Positions 46,577-58,098 of a DNA stretch of 64,000 nucleotides are shown one piece after another. Source of the stretch: Aulostomus chinensis. Taxonomy: Eukaryota > Chordata > Actinopteri > Syngnathiformes > Aulostomidae. A model generated the notes under the pieces. The model was not told where the DNA came from and made no database searches. It saw only the letters and a program-made list of their open reading frames with translations. Position 1 is the first letter of the stretch, and every line of letters begins with the position of its first letter. Location of the stretch: assembly GCA_037954235.1 (NCBI GenBank), contig JBBMOA010000020.1:7980501-8044500 (forward strand), in the 5' to 3' direction. The position numbers and the translations under genes were made by a program.

Positions 46577-46760
46577 ACTCTCCCCCGGTCTGCAGCGGGC
46601 ATTCAGATTTATCTTCCTACGCAGACTGAGACAGTGGTTGGACTGGAATTGACGGACATGTGACGTATTCGACATGCAAAAATACTGCGCGCTTCATGTT
46701 ACACCCAGATAGTTCAGAAATAGCTGCACGTTTAATTTAGACAAAAATGGTGATATAACG
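45886..46760. other. CpG-richer patch with a (TC)n tract
   Basis: Relative to the AT-rich surroundings, this stretch has many CpG dinucleotides (for example attgcgctcaccgctccgcc, gcccgtagctgg, tgacgtattcgacatgc), non-repetitive sequence and a (TC)31 tract at 46511-46572. That combination is compatible with a promoter region or first exon of a host gene outside the window, but no coding exon with a splice donor could be identified, so the role is open. Confidence 0.35.
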
Positions 46761-49346
46761 TCGAAAAAGGGTTAGTTGTTTTTGTTTTTTGTTTTTAATT
46801 TAAGTTAAAAAGTCTAGGGTAAACTGATTACGCAAGGCACCATTTATACTGGTTTTGTAAGTTCTTATTAAAGGCTTGAATAATACATCACTTTCTGATT
46901 CATGAGAGAGTAGCCTTCATGGACCGTTTTTTTTATTAAGGCATAAGTGATGAACTGTTCCTTTTTTACTTACTAATGACAAATTACTCATTGATTAATA
47001 CTCTTTACCAATTAATCACACATTTTGTCTGCCACTTTTTGAAAATCCAAACTGGTGATCACTATAGTTCCACCCATGAGAAGATTTCTCTTTTAGAGAG
47101 GTGAAAGGCTGAAGAACTTCACAACACATTCACTTAGCCTATATCCACACATGGTTATTTGTTCTTGGCAGAAGGGGACAAGTTATTCATACACATTCAA
47201 GCAAGTGATGATGGAGCCTCCAGGAGCAATTAGAGGTTCAGTGTCTTGCTCTATAATGATTAGTGGGTTACATTTGCTGTAAAGCTCTAATTGCACCTTT
47301 ATTAGTTCATTTCATGACAACCACCCCTCACTCCATCTCATTCCTAACTTAAATATGTGCACAAAAACTCAGAACATCCACTGGGTCTGCCTCAGAAAAT
47401 CCCTTTTTCAGAGATGTCATAAACTACCCTGAATAAACTACCTTGCCTTGGTTACAAGCCCCTGAGCAAAAGTGCCAGGCTAGGATGTCCTTCTGGGATG
47501 AACAGACAGGGACAAAGGTTGAACAGGCTGGCAATCGATGGCACAAAAGCAAAGTTGCCACCGAAGTAATGTCTTACGACTGCCATGACACAGCCACTAA
47601 GCTAACCCTTCCAAATCAAACAGTGTTCTTAATGGTTCCTCAGGGAGCAATGATGTTGTCCTCCATCATCTCAACCACGACAGACATGATGTGGACATTG
47701 AGATATAGATGCATTCCAAGGACACAACCTCTCCATAGATGACGCCCTTCAACAGAAGCTCCTGGCTGAAGGGACCAAATTGGTGAAGTTCAGTCTCAAA
47801 AAAACTGAACTCACCCCCTTGTTCACAAGTCACTACGGCAATTTGTCATATTACAAAGAACACCCTGTTAGTTTGGCTGCCTTCGGGCTCCTCCTTAGTG
47901 ATTGGGTCATCACGGCAATAACTGCACATGTCATCTACAGGCACATACAAACACCACAGACCAGACGGGATGTCCTCTGCCTCATGCCCCCACACCAGTC
48001 TGTGTCAATCCTACAGGCTCACTCCAACCTTCCCAGGAGTAAGCCACCTAACCACTTTTCACCTTCCTTTTTTAAAATTTCTTTCTCTTTGTTTCTCCTT
48101 TTGAATAGTGTGACAAACCAAAGGCAGCAAAGAATGTGAAAGTTTTAATTGAATTTACTTTTTGATGTTAGTGACAAGAACTCTGCTCAAAGTTAACCTC
48201 ATAACTACCCAGATGCCAAAGTCCTCTGCACTCTAAGAACCACGTGGACTGTGCATTTTAAAAATGTTGACTTCATCTATGCAACCCTACTGTTGTGTCC
48301 AAGTAATCTGATTTTATTTTGTATGTCTTGTGTCTTCATTGTCTCGTGGCTTCATGTTTTATTTTGAAATTTAATTTTCCTCTTGTTTCAGGTAACTTCC
48401 CCTTCCCCCGGTGTGTTTCCTGCTGGTCTAATTGTCTTCCCTGTCCTAATTATGTCCACCTGCTTTAGTAAAGACATATCCAGATATAGACTAATATTGT
48501 TCACTCTGTACAAAAATTGAAATGTACCTGTACTAGCTGAATGTCGATGACCCTGTTGCTAGCCAGGTGGATTATAGTGTCGCTGCCAAATTTGGCTGAG
48601 TGTCCTGTAACATAAGATAAAAATTTAATCAAAACTCATCCAGCATTGCACTGACATAATACAGTTGGATCACTCATGTTCCTCTCCTCACCTGGCGAGT
48701 CAGCTCTCACATCTCTATGTTTTCCTATTGTAGCTGGTGGAATAAAGTCTGCTGATCTCCCTTTCATTTCATAGTTCATGGCAGGCTCCAAATAGTTTCA
48801 GGCAGGCCACATGTCTTAACTGAAAGTCTGTACTTTCATGGCTTTCAGTATCTGGAAAACAACAAAGAGATTACTGTAGAAAGCAGTAGTTCAGCAGTAG
48901 TTAAAAACTTATTTCATACTTTCAAAGCAACACTGTAACTTGTATACCTTTTCCACCTGGATGTATGATTCACCTGTAAAATAAACTGCAGCAGACATCA
49001 TGATGTTGCCCACAATGGTGTTTCTGTCAGTGGCTGGCTCTGCCATTTCCTTGAGTTATGATGGATAGATTCTTCATATAACATACAGACCTTTGCTTCT
49101 CATGAATTTTCAGTGTTCCATAGGACAACTGTGTCATGGCTGAGTTTGAAGAATGTGGCAGGTAAACTTGTGTCTGACTGACATAATGTGGGCTTGATCT
49201 GTGTCCCACAAGAGGTGGGACAGGCTTTCCTTGGCTTTCTCAGCCATGTTGAGATATACTCTACTTGAACAAAAAGTTTGCTTGTAGCCTGCGCATAATA
49301 ATATATTTCTGTGTATTTACAACATGATCCTGTGGACCCACTGCAC
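46761..49346. other. Anonymous DNA, no gene seen
   Basis: Open frames at 47443-47742 and 47780-48139 are not accompanied by any recognised domain. The segment 47440-47800 looks like it could be a very old coding relic (several Gln/Thr-rich codons in one frame), but no family is recognised. Confidence 0.45.
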
Positions 49347-49706
49347 CATCCATCCATTGTCTTCCCCTTATTCCTGTTTAGGGTCGCGGGGGGGCTGGAG
49401 CCTATCCCAGCAGCTACAGGCAGGGGTACACCCTGGGCAGGTTGCCAGTCCATCGCAGGGCCAACATACAGAGACAAACAACCATTCTCACTCACATTCA
49501 TACCGACAGCCAATTTAAAGTATCCAATTAGCAGAGTCCCTAATTGAATGTCTTTGGACAGTGGGAAGAAGCCGGAGTACCTCACGCAGGCATGGGGAGA
49601 ACATGCGAACTCCACACAGAAAGATCCCGTGCCCGAACCGAGACTTGAACCCGGAACCTTCTTGCTGTGAAGCGACAGTGCTAACCACTGCACCACCATG
49701 CCACCT
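49347..49706 (-). mobile_element. tRNA-derived SINE, near full length, antisense
   Basis: The copy runs from catccatccattgtcttcc and ttagggtcgcggggg (tail) through the body (ccagtccatcgcagggccaa, gtctttggacagtgggaag) to a head whose sense strand contains GGTTCCGGGTTCAAGTC (close to the B-box consensus) and GTGCAGTGGTTAGCAC (A-box region). A small deletion lies in the ggagtacc..cacgcagg part. Confidence 0.87.
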
Positions 49707-49971
49707 CCCACTGCACCGCATGTTTGAAGTGTTTCCCTTTTCTAACAGACCTGGTTCAAATAATCTGCCAATCATCAAGCTCAGCTGATGCTTGATCTCC
49801 ACCCACTTTTTGGGAAACCTCTGTTTGAATAAAGAAACATCAAAAACATACCATGCAGTGTGTCCAGAGATTAAACTTTAGACGATGTAGATCTATAAAT
49901 TCATCTAATCACTGCTCCATCATTATGGCTCTGAAAGTAATCACATTTAACCCTTCGAGACCGTTTGTGAA

Positions 49972-50447
49972 GCACCCTTTCCAAGGACTCCAAAAAGGGT
50001 GGGTACTCTGTGCTGGTGTTTGGCGTATAAGCACCAGGACCTGTTCCCCAACTCGAAGGCTCAGGGAAGCAACCCTTTCGTCCACTGGGGTAAACCCCAA
50101 CATACAGGCAGAGAGTCTGCGGGCTATCAAAAAGCCAATCCCGGCCCTTCGCCTCTCACCCGGAACAACTCCAGCGAAAGAGAGAGTCCAACCCCTCTCG
50201 AGGACTTGGGTTCCGGACCCGGAGCTACGTGTCGAGGTGAGGCCAACTATATCTAGCCGGTAACGCTCAACTTCTTCCACCAGCTCCAGCTCCTTCCCCA
50301 CCAGAGAGGTGACATTCCATGTCCCAAAAGCCAGCTTCCATGCCTGGGGATCAGACAGCCAAGGCCCCCGCCTTGGACTGCTCCCCAAACCACAATGCAC
50401 CAGACCCTTCTGGTTCCTCCTATGAATGGTGGGTCCACAGGCACTGT
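49972..50447 (-). pseudogene. RTE-like LINE, endonuclease N-terminal fragment, antisense
   Basis: On the minus strand the frame gives KLAFGTWNVTSLVGKELEL, RYRLDIVGLTSTRSSGSGT, LSFAGVVPGERRRAGIGFLI, then LSACMLGFTPVDERVASL. It matches the start of the endonuclease in the element at 28589-33650 (LAFGTWNVTSLVGK, GFTPVDERVGSL). The match ends near 49972, before the GDFNAHVG active-site block. Upstream of residue ~35 the frame (KAPQNSACG) is flank. Confidence 0.8.
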
Positions 50448-50959
50448 TTTGCGGTGCCTTATAAAGTATGAGGTCTTCAGTCATGCATCGTTTATTTTCT
50501 TTAAGCACTGTAAAATTCTAACTCTGTTTGTTTAAAGATTGAACAAAGTTTTCATATTCAAAGGATATGACAAATGGCCCAATAGATCCAGCAGAGATGC
50601 ACAACAGCCCATAGTGGGTTTACAGTCAGATCTGTGGGAGCAGATATACCAAGGTAAGATTATACTTAGTTTGAATCATATTGTAGTCCTTACATTTTGT
50701 TTTTATGTTTAATTTACTTAAGTACTTTTCTTCCAACTTGTGAATGCACAATGAGAGTCAGCATATATGCATTTAAAACAGAATTTGGGGCTGCAATGGA
50801 TATGTTTCAGCTTAAAATGTTTAAGCAATTCATACCAGGTAAATAATTAAAATGTCATATACTTTGCATGACCACATTCACATACGGTATATGTGAACAA
50901 AGACATAGAAAAATTTCTCTGTCGTATGGATGATTTAACATTGAAATATTAAACGTTAA
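50448..50959. other. Anonymous DNA, no gene seen
   Basis: AT-rich sequence between an RTE-like fragment and a SINE; nothing recognised. Confidence 0.5.
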
Positions 50960-51266
50960 GGCGGCGTGGTGCTGCAGTGGTTAGCACTGTCGCCTCACAG
51001 CAAGACGGTTCCAGAGTTGAACCCCGGCTCGGGTACAGGATCTTTCTGTGTGGAGTCTGCATGTTCTCCCTGTGCCTGAGTGGGTTCTCTCTGGGTACTC
51101 TGGCTTCCTCCCACAGTCCAAAGACATGCAAATGGGGACTAGGCTAATTGGATACTCTAAATTGACTGTAGGTGTGGCTGTGAGTGTGAGTGGTTGTCTG
51201 TCTATGTTGGCCCTGCAATGGACTGGCAACCCGGTGTACTCTGCCTCTCACGCAAAGGCTGCTGAG
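50960..51266 (+). mobile_element. tRNA-derived SINE, sense, 3'-truncated
   Basis: The head is well preserved: gcggcgtggtgctgcagtgg, ttagcactgtcgcctcacag, ggttccagagttgaacccc (A- and B-box regions with a one-base insertion in the B box). The body follows to ggccctgcaatggactggc, then loses about 20 bases before ggtgtactctgcctctcac and stops at gctgctgag, without the shared LINE tail. Confidence 0.85.
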
Positions 51267-53454
51267 TGCAAATATGAATATACAGCACACTATCAATAAA
51301 TCCATATCAAACCTTAGATCAAGTACTACAGAAATATTGTAACAATGAAATGAACAATGCATATGTTTGCATAAAACAAATTGTACTATTTAGATACAAA
51401 TTTGATTTGATATGTTTTTGATCAAGTAAAATATTTCTATTATTCACATGTTATATTTTTCAAATAGAGTTGTCCCATTTTGCACAAGTCAAAACTTGGA
51501 GTGCAACGTAATAGTCAACTCACGAAATGATACAAAATACAAAACAGTTCTCACGATACAAAAGGCTCACGATACGAAATAAAGATTAAAGAAAATCAAA
51601 AATGCAAAAATCAAATATTCGTTATTTTATTCCTTAATATGCAGACATACAAGTTTTAGCTGCGTCAGTACAAAATAAGCAGCAGATGAATAAGTGCTCG
51701 CTGCAGTGCACACGTTTTTTTTTTAATCCACAATCGTCTCACCGTTGCCTTGTCTTTTACATGAGAAACCAAAATAATTCCACACAACCTATCTGTTTGA
51801 TGAAGGAGCATCTACTACTTGTTCGACCTCATTTTCCTCCATTTAGAAATAATTGTTTCGCTTCTTCTTTTTCTTCTTCTCTGGTGTTGCTACAGTGTTC
51901 TTCTTCTTCTTGTAATATGTGTGTACAGTTGGTGAGAGGGTCAAAAATCATCAGTGTCCTGTCATACGTGATAGGCGTCTCGCTTTTTTTTTTTTTTTTT
52001 TTACATTTACATTTTTGTGCTTCTTTGAATTCTATTTCGGCATGTTTTATTTCTCAAAATTTCGTGACGCGGAATTTTGCAACATCCCTAGTTAAAATAT
52101 ATCATGCCTAATTAGGTCTGAAGTCCTCCTCTAAGACTGTAGACAAATCTTTAAGTTTGTTTGCAAATTACAATCAATCCTCCTTCATTACTGAGTTTAA
52201 CTTAAACATTTGCAGGAAAATAGCTTATCTTTGTGCCGTAGTAATAACAATGAAAGATCATCTGCGGTAGTGTAAACTAATGGAAATCAGATAGACTTCC
52301 ATTAAAAACAAATAAGTATTAATCAATTTTATCATGTATTATTTAAAGAATTACAGCTGCATCATAATGAGTGACAGAAATCATTTCCAATGACAGAGTG
52401 ACTTGTGTATGTAGACACATTACTTCAGTATCATGTAGCTAGGTGTAATAAATACCATTGTGGCCTGTGACATTTAACCTTTGGCGTGAGGAAACTGCTC
52501 TTGAAATCGATAGTTAGTGTGATTTTGTCAAGAAACCAGGAAACTGGAAGTGCTCTACCAATACCCATGGACACTGCTCTCAGATTCTGATGGAGTTACC
52601 TGCAATTATGGATGATATTATGGTCTTGGAAGCATCATTTCACCAGAAGCTCTCTGAGTTTGTATTCAAATTTAACTGTAATTCAGTCACAGTACCTCCA
52701 AATCACACCTCTAAAATTCTGTCAAGTATAATTAGGGTAATTTACATGCAAAATATGTTATTGTTTGTCATTCTGTATTGATGTGTCCCATCTACCAAAC
52801 CAGTCAAAATGTTATCATAAGTTATCATGCTCTGCCTTCTCGGTTAATTCAACATCTAGTAGGACTCAAGGATGAGGTTATGAGATTTTGGTGGTCACGG
52901 TCAAAGGTCATAGTGACAGTGGGTTGTTCAACTGCAGTTTTTCTTGATCATCATACAGCTCAATTTGTCCAATGTCATTCATTTTCTCAGCTATAACTCC
53001 CTTCAGACCCTCAAGTTCCACATCTTGCATACGTTTTTCAGATTAATTCTGTGCTCATGCAGTAGTTAAATTTAGAATTTAATTTTTTTTATTCTAATCT
53101 CCATCAAAGTCCAAAAGTGATTTGTCTAGAACTTACCAAGAAATAAAAATAGTCTGTTGTATTTTTCTGGTTTCAGAACTATTTCATCCCACTGGTTATG
53201 TGTGGAATTATGGTTTTAGGCACATGCAGAAGCTTGATTGGAAAGCACTGAGGTAAAAATACATGACAAAACTCTGTTGATGCATCTTTACTTAAAAATG
53301 AAATCAAATCATTCTATAGGACTAAAGTGATCAGATCACATGTAGGTGCGGGCATTGTCTCTTCTCAAGAGTACCTGGAGCCCCAGGCTATGGTCTGCAT
53401 ATTATTCAATGCAGAGAGCACTGCACTTCCTCAGAACCCTGTCTTCTTCCTCAA
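51267..53454. other. Anonymous AT-rich DNA
   Basis: No gene was recognised. Tracts of T lie at 51716-51724 and 51985-52003. The piece ggtggtcacggtcaaaggtcatagtgacag near 52890 resembles a phrase common in fish intergenic repeats, but I could not delimit an element. Confidence 0.45.
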
Positions 53455-56391
53455 AACCCTGTCTTGTCTGATCACTCCTTAATTACATTTGAATTTACTT
53501 TAACAAATTATATCCTACCTGGGAAAAAGTCCCGCTTCAGTAGATGTCTATCTGACACTGCTGTTTCAAGATTTAAGGAGCTTATTCCAGCAGAGCTTGC
53601 TGCCACACCTTGTAGTGATATAATGGGCAGTTATGCTGATTTCACCCCCTCGCAGGTAGACTATCTTGTGGACAGCACTGCAGCAGCACTCCTTGGGACA
53701 CTTGATGCCATAGCTCACCTGAAGAAGAAGGTTATCAACTAGAAAAGAAAAGTTCCCTCGTACAGCCCAGAGCTGCGTGCCTTAAAACAGAAGACCAGAC
53801 AACAGGAAAGGAAGACACATTCCAGCCAGCACGAGGAAGTCCGCCAAGCCTGGAAGGAGAGTTTATTAATATATAAAAAAGAACTCCGTAATGCCAGAAG
53901 CGCTTACTACTCGTCCCTGATAGAAAAGAATAAGAACAACCCCAGGTTCCTCTTCAGCACCGTGGGCAGGCTCACCAAGAACCATAGTGCTGTTGAGCCA
54001 TGCATCCCCCCAACTCTCAGCAGTAACGACTTCCTTTCTTTCTTTACTGAAAAGATTGTGAATATTAGAACGAAGATTGCCAGTAATGGAGGACAGACTA
54101 CAGTCCCCATAGAAGCACCTCCCAGACTTGGTGCATACTTGGACAGCTTCTCCCCCATTGACCTGTCAGAATTAACTTCTGCAGTCGGTTCCTCCAAGTC
54201 AGCCACTTGTCTGCTTGATCCCATCCCAACAAGACTCCTTAAGGATGCCTTCCCTCTAGTCAACACTTCTATATTAAATCAAATTAATCTTTCCTTAGTC
54301 ACAGGTTATGTGCCACAGGCCTTTAAGGTGGCTGTCATCAACCCTTTACTTAAAAAACCTTCTCTTGACCCAGATGTATTAGCCAACTATAGGCCAATAT
54401 CCAACCTCCCCTACATCTCCAAGATCCTGGAGAAGGTTGTCCTGGAGCAGCTACATGAACATCTGCACAGCAACGAGCTGTTTGAAGCCTTGCAGTCTGG
54501 ATTCAGGGAACACCATAGCACTGAAACAGCACTGGTCAGAGTCTCTAATGATCTTCTTATAGCTTCAGACAGAGGTCTTGTCTCTGTGCTTGTCCTTTTG
54601 GACCTCAGTGCTGCATTTGACACCATCGACCACAGCATCCTGCTACAGAGACTAGACCATGACATTGGGATTAAAGGAACTGCCCTAAAATGGTTTAAGT
54701 CCTACTTATCTGACAGGTTTCAGTTTGTTAATGTTAATAATGACCATTCGGAGTATAGCAGAGTTACATATGGTGTACCACAGGGTTCAGTTTTAGGACC
54801 GATTCTCTTCACTCTTTACATGCTCCCATTAGGTGACATAATCCGGAAGCACTCGATCAACTTCCACTGTTATGCAGATGACACACAACTTTACTTGTCG
54901 ATGGAGCCAGACGACACAAGCCAGCTTACTCATCTGCAAGACTGCCTGAAAGACATTAAATCCTGGATGTCTTCTAACTTCTTAATGCTAAATTCAGATA
55001 AAACTGAGGTAATAATTTTTGGACCTAAACACCACAGGGACACACTCTTGAATCGGATCTCTACTCTAGATGGCATCACCCTAACTCCGAGTACAACTGC
55101 AAGGAACCTTGGGGTCATTTTTGACCATGACCTTTCCTTCAGCTCCCACATAAAGCATGTGACTAGGACCGCCTTCTTCCATCTGCGAAGTATCGCTAAG
55201 ATTAGGAATATCCTTTCCCAGAGTGATGCTGAAAAACTGCTGCATGCATTTATCACTTCTCGGCTGGACTACTGCAACTCTCTCCTGTCAGGATGTCCTA
55301 AATACTCCCTAAAGAGTCTCCAGCTGGTCCAGAACGCTGCAGCGAGGGTTTTGACGGGAGTTAAGAAGAGAGAACACATCTCTCCCACTTTAGCTTCTCT
55401 CCACTGGCTTCCTGTAGGATCTAGAATCGACTTCAAAGTCCTTCTGCTGACTTATAAGGCTCTCAATGATAAAGCTCCATCCTATTTGAAAGAGCTCATT
55501 AGTCCCTACTGTCCGACCAGAGCAGTCCGCTCCCAGAATGCAGGTCTTTTAGTGATTCCCAGTATCAATAAAAACAGACTGGGAGGTAGAGCCTTTAGTT
55601 ACCGGGCTCCTCTACTGTGGAACCAGCTCTCTCCATGGGTCAGAGAGGCAGACACTTTAACTACGTTTAAGTCCAGGCTTAAGACCTTCCTCTATGACAG
55701 AGCCTTCAGTTAGGACTGGTTCAGGTAGCTCTGAACCATTGATAGCTATGCTGCTACAGGCTTAGACTGCTGGGGGACACATCAGGTTACATGGAGCCCT
55801 TCCCTCCTCTCCTCTCCTCTCCCCCTCTCTCCTCCTCTCCTCCCTGCACATTTTTGGAACTGTCACTACCACTACTTGTTGCACTTTGTAGTTTGGCCTT
55901 GGTGTCACAGTCTCTCTGTGTTTCCACAGATCCACCAGAGCCCCAACCGCCGCCTGCATCGCCCCCCCCCCCCCCCTCTTATTCCCTACTGTTACACCGG
56001 CCTGCGCTCCCCTTCCATGAACCAGTCTGCCATCCAGTCCCCCATCAAGCTGGCTTGCTCTCCCTGCCTCCCCTACCAGACGCTTCCTTCTTCAGCTGTT
56101 ATTAACATTTCCGTGTTTCTCACATTCTGCATTGTAAACTGTTTTCTTGTCTGTAACAACATCTACTGCACATCTGTCCGTCCTGGGTGAGGGATCCCTC
56201 CTCTGTTGCTCACCCTGAGGTTTCTCAGATTTTTCCCTGTTTAAAAGGGTTTTCTATGTAGTTTTTACTCAGTCGATGTGAGGGTCTAAGGGCAGAGGAT
56301 GTTGTTATGATGCCATGTGAAGCCCTTTGAGACAAACTGTTTGTGAAAACGGGCTATACAAATAAAATTGCCTTGGCTTGCCTTGCCTTGC
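53455..56391 (+). mobile_element. L2-like LINE, 5'-truncated, complete 3' end
   Basis: The element starts inside the endonuclease C-terminus (SDHSLITFEF), carries a complete RT ORF region, a ~680-base 3' UTR (with pyrimidine-rich 55800-55850 and poly-C 55965-55976) and ends aataaaattg followed by ccttggcttgccttgccttg, the TTGCC-type microsatellite tail of this group. The same tail, antisense, starts the copy at 30761. The 5' boundary is approximate. Confidence 0.88.
53464..55713 (+). pseudogene. L2-like LINE ORF2: endonuclease end and RT
   Basis: A single frame runs from SDHSLITFEFTL to the stop at 55713, interrupted only by one TAG at 53740-53742 (after KKKVIN). The open 583-codon part (from 53962) has FTPI-type palm blocks in order: STRLLKDAFP-like, AFKVAVINPLLKKPSLD, NYRPISNLPYISKILEKVV, LQSGFREHHSTETALVR, LLDLSAAFDTIDHSILL, YGVPQGSVLGPILFTLYMLP, YADDTQLYLSM (catalytic YADD), NLGVIFDHDLSFSSHIKHV, TSRLDYCNSLLSGC and the C-terminal GRAFSYRAPLLWNQLSPW. 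RT would copy element RNA at the target. It is the best preserved LINE RT in the window, but lacks most of its endonuclease. Confidence 0.9.
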
Positions 56392-56421
56392 AGTTCCATC
56401 TCATTAATCATATATATTAAA

Positions 56422-56640
56422 AGTATATCTGGCTCTTTGAGCAGTAAGTCGGAAGGGGACAAGCTCAGGACTTAACGTGATGAGCTGACTTCTAATATTA
56501 ACTTATGGAAATACATACACGATAGAATTTTCCTCTTTGAGGATTTAAAAAAAAAGCATGATCAAAATTTGTGGTCTATTTCAGAAGAAATGCAACAAAA
56601 AGCAATACAGTTACTTTTACCTGAGACTGAGACTGCCCTC
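56422..56640 (+). repeat. Dispersed repeat, copy 1 of a pair
   Basis: From gtatatctggctctttgagc and caagctcaggacttaac through gaattttcctct to gaaatgcaacaaaaagc and agttacttttacct, the segment matches 61795-62028 in the same orientation, with numerous substitutions. No coding content or element ends are recognised. Confidence 0.65.
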
Positions 56641-56845
56641 CCATTTAAATAGTGTGGTGCAGGAATGAGTCCCCAAACCCTGAAATATGTTGGAGTTGGA
56701 GTTGTTGAATGTTCAGATACTTTCTCTCAAAGGCAGTGGGATCTTGATTAAAACCCCAAAATGCAGAGTATATACTATGTCATCAAATATCACATTTAAG
56801 AATTTCAAAACATGTATATGAAACTTGAATATTTGCAAGAGGCAT

Positions 56846-57083
56846 TGTGACATTGTCTCCCTCTCCTGGTCTGGGAATTTAATGTCTCTGTGTTTCTTCT
56901 GTCCTAGGTGTCCCAGGTGCCGAGGTACGTAATCACTACTGGGGTATTTAAAGGATGAAGTTCCTGCACGCGCTCTCTTCTCTTCTTCCTCCAGACGTGC
57001 ATGTGCCCTCTGACCACTCCCTCTTCAGACGCTCCTGGAAAACACACTCATCCGGCTGGCTGGAAGAGCTGTTTGTTAATAGA
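56846..57083 (+). repeat. 5' LTR, truncated
   Basis: Matches the first ~230 bases of the 3' LTR at 58099 (tttaatgtctctgtgtttctt, gcgctctcttctcttcttcc, ggaaaacacactc, gagctgtttgttaata) and stops where the 3' LTR continues tttttgggctttgg. The divergence between the two LTRs shows an old insertion. Confidence 0.85.
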
Positions 57084-57350
57084 CCAGCAGACGTTGCTAA
57101 ATACATCTGTTAAGTACCTCCTTTTAATGAGTGTGATGTGGATAAATATTTTGTGCTGTTTGAGCGGGTTGCTACGACTTTGAAGTGGCCTAGAAGCGTG
57201 TGGACATTATTGCTCCAGTGTGTTCTGGTGGGTAAAGCCCAGCAGGTGCACTCCTCACTTCCCCCCGAGGATAGTGGAGATTTTTTGATAAGGTGAAAGT
57301 GGCCGAGCTTCAGGCTTATGAGCTGGTGCTGGAAGCGTAATGGCAAAAGT
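57084..57350 (+). pseudogene. gag: gypsy gag (capsid) fragment
   Basis: One broken frame gives DVAKYIC, then after an in-frame TAA NECDVDKYFVLFERVATTLK and VWTLLLQCVLVGKAQ, with LSPEDSGD-like residues downstream. The 'D.dkYF..FErva..l.WP...W..lLq..L.GKAq' pattern is the capsid region of a widespread fish Ty3/gypsy family. It is disabled by stops and lacks its zinc knuckle. Confidence 0.7.
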
Positions 57351-57456
57351 TCCAGAGGTTGCAGAAGAAAAAGGATAAACATTTGTTGAGTTTGTTCTTG
57401 AAAAAGAAGCCCTTTTTGACCGTTGGTGTTCCTCCAGTGGAGGGGGGGCTCGGTAC

Positions 57457-57988
57457 GTGACAAAGCTGGACCTTCTAAAGGGGTACTGGCAGGTGCCGCT
57501 GACAGAACATGCGAAAGAGATCTCCGCCTTTGTGACCCCCCATGATTTTCTCCAGTATCAAGTCATGGCTTTTGGGATGAGGAACATGCCTGCCACGTTC
57601 CAGCTCTTGATGAATGTCACTTTGTCTGGTCTGTCGTGTTGTGAAGCATCTTGACAATCTGGTTGTGTGTTCAGATTCGTGGAAGGATCATGTGGATCAT
57701 TTGTCGTGTGTGTTTTCCCATTTGAAGGAGGCTGGATTGACCGTTAACCTGGCGAAGTGTGAGTTCGCTCAGGCAAAGGTCACATACTTGGGAAAGGTGG
57801 TTGGGGGAGGTCAGGTTTGTCCTGTTCACGCTAAGTTTGAGAGCATCCTAAATTTTCCAGTTCCAACTGAGTTGCACTGCTATTTGGCGATGGTTGGTTA
57901 CTACAGTGGGTTTTGTAAGAACTTTTCATCTGTTGCCTCTCCCTTGACTGATTTGTTAAGTCCCAAGGTCAGTTTTACGTGGACCTAA
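57457..57988 (+). pseudogene. pol: gypsy reverse transcriptase fragment
   Basis: The first frame reads TKLDLLKGYWQVPLTEHAKE (first catalytic Asp in KLDLLKGYW), SAFVTPHDFLQYQVMAFGMR and NMPATFQLLMN. A frameshift near 57640 leads to a second frame with HLDNLVVCSDSW, where the usual Tyr-x-Asp-Asp is His-Leu-Asp-Asn, then NLAKCEFAQAKVTYLGK and GYYSGFCKNF and ASPLTDLLSPK. Loss of the second Asp of the catalytic pair and the frameshift make the enzyme inactive. It lies on the same strand as the LTR pair. Confidence 0.85.
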
Positions 57989-58086
57989 CCCTGCCAGATT
58001 GCTTTCAAGCAGACCAAGTCTCTGCTCTCAAATGTTCCTGTCCTCTCAGTGCCCCAATGATGTAACCTTGTTTATGGTTCAGTAAC

Positions 58087-58098
58087 TTTGGGTGGGTG
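58087..58098 (+). promoter_or_regulatory. Candidate polypurine tract before the 3' LTR
   Basis: The run tttgggtgggtg directly precedes the TGTTACA start of the 3' LTR, the position at which plus-strand DNA synthesis is primed in LTR elements. It is G-rich but not fully purine. Confidence 0.45.

Noticed and set aside
47443..48139. Two consecutive open frames suspected as a host exon pair
   Set aside because: No recognised domain and no splice sites joining them in phase; the repeat content around them suggests old non-coding DNA.
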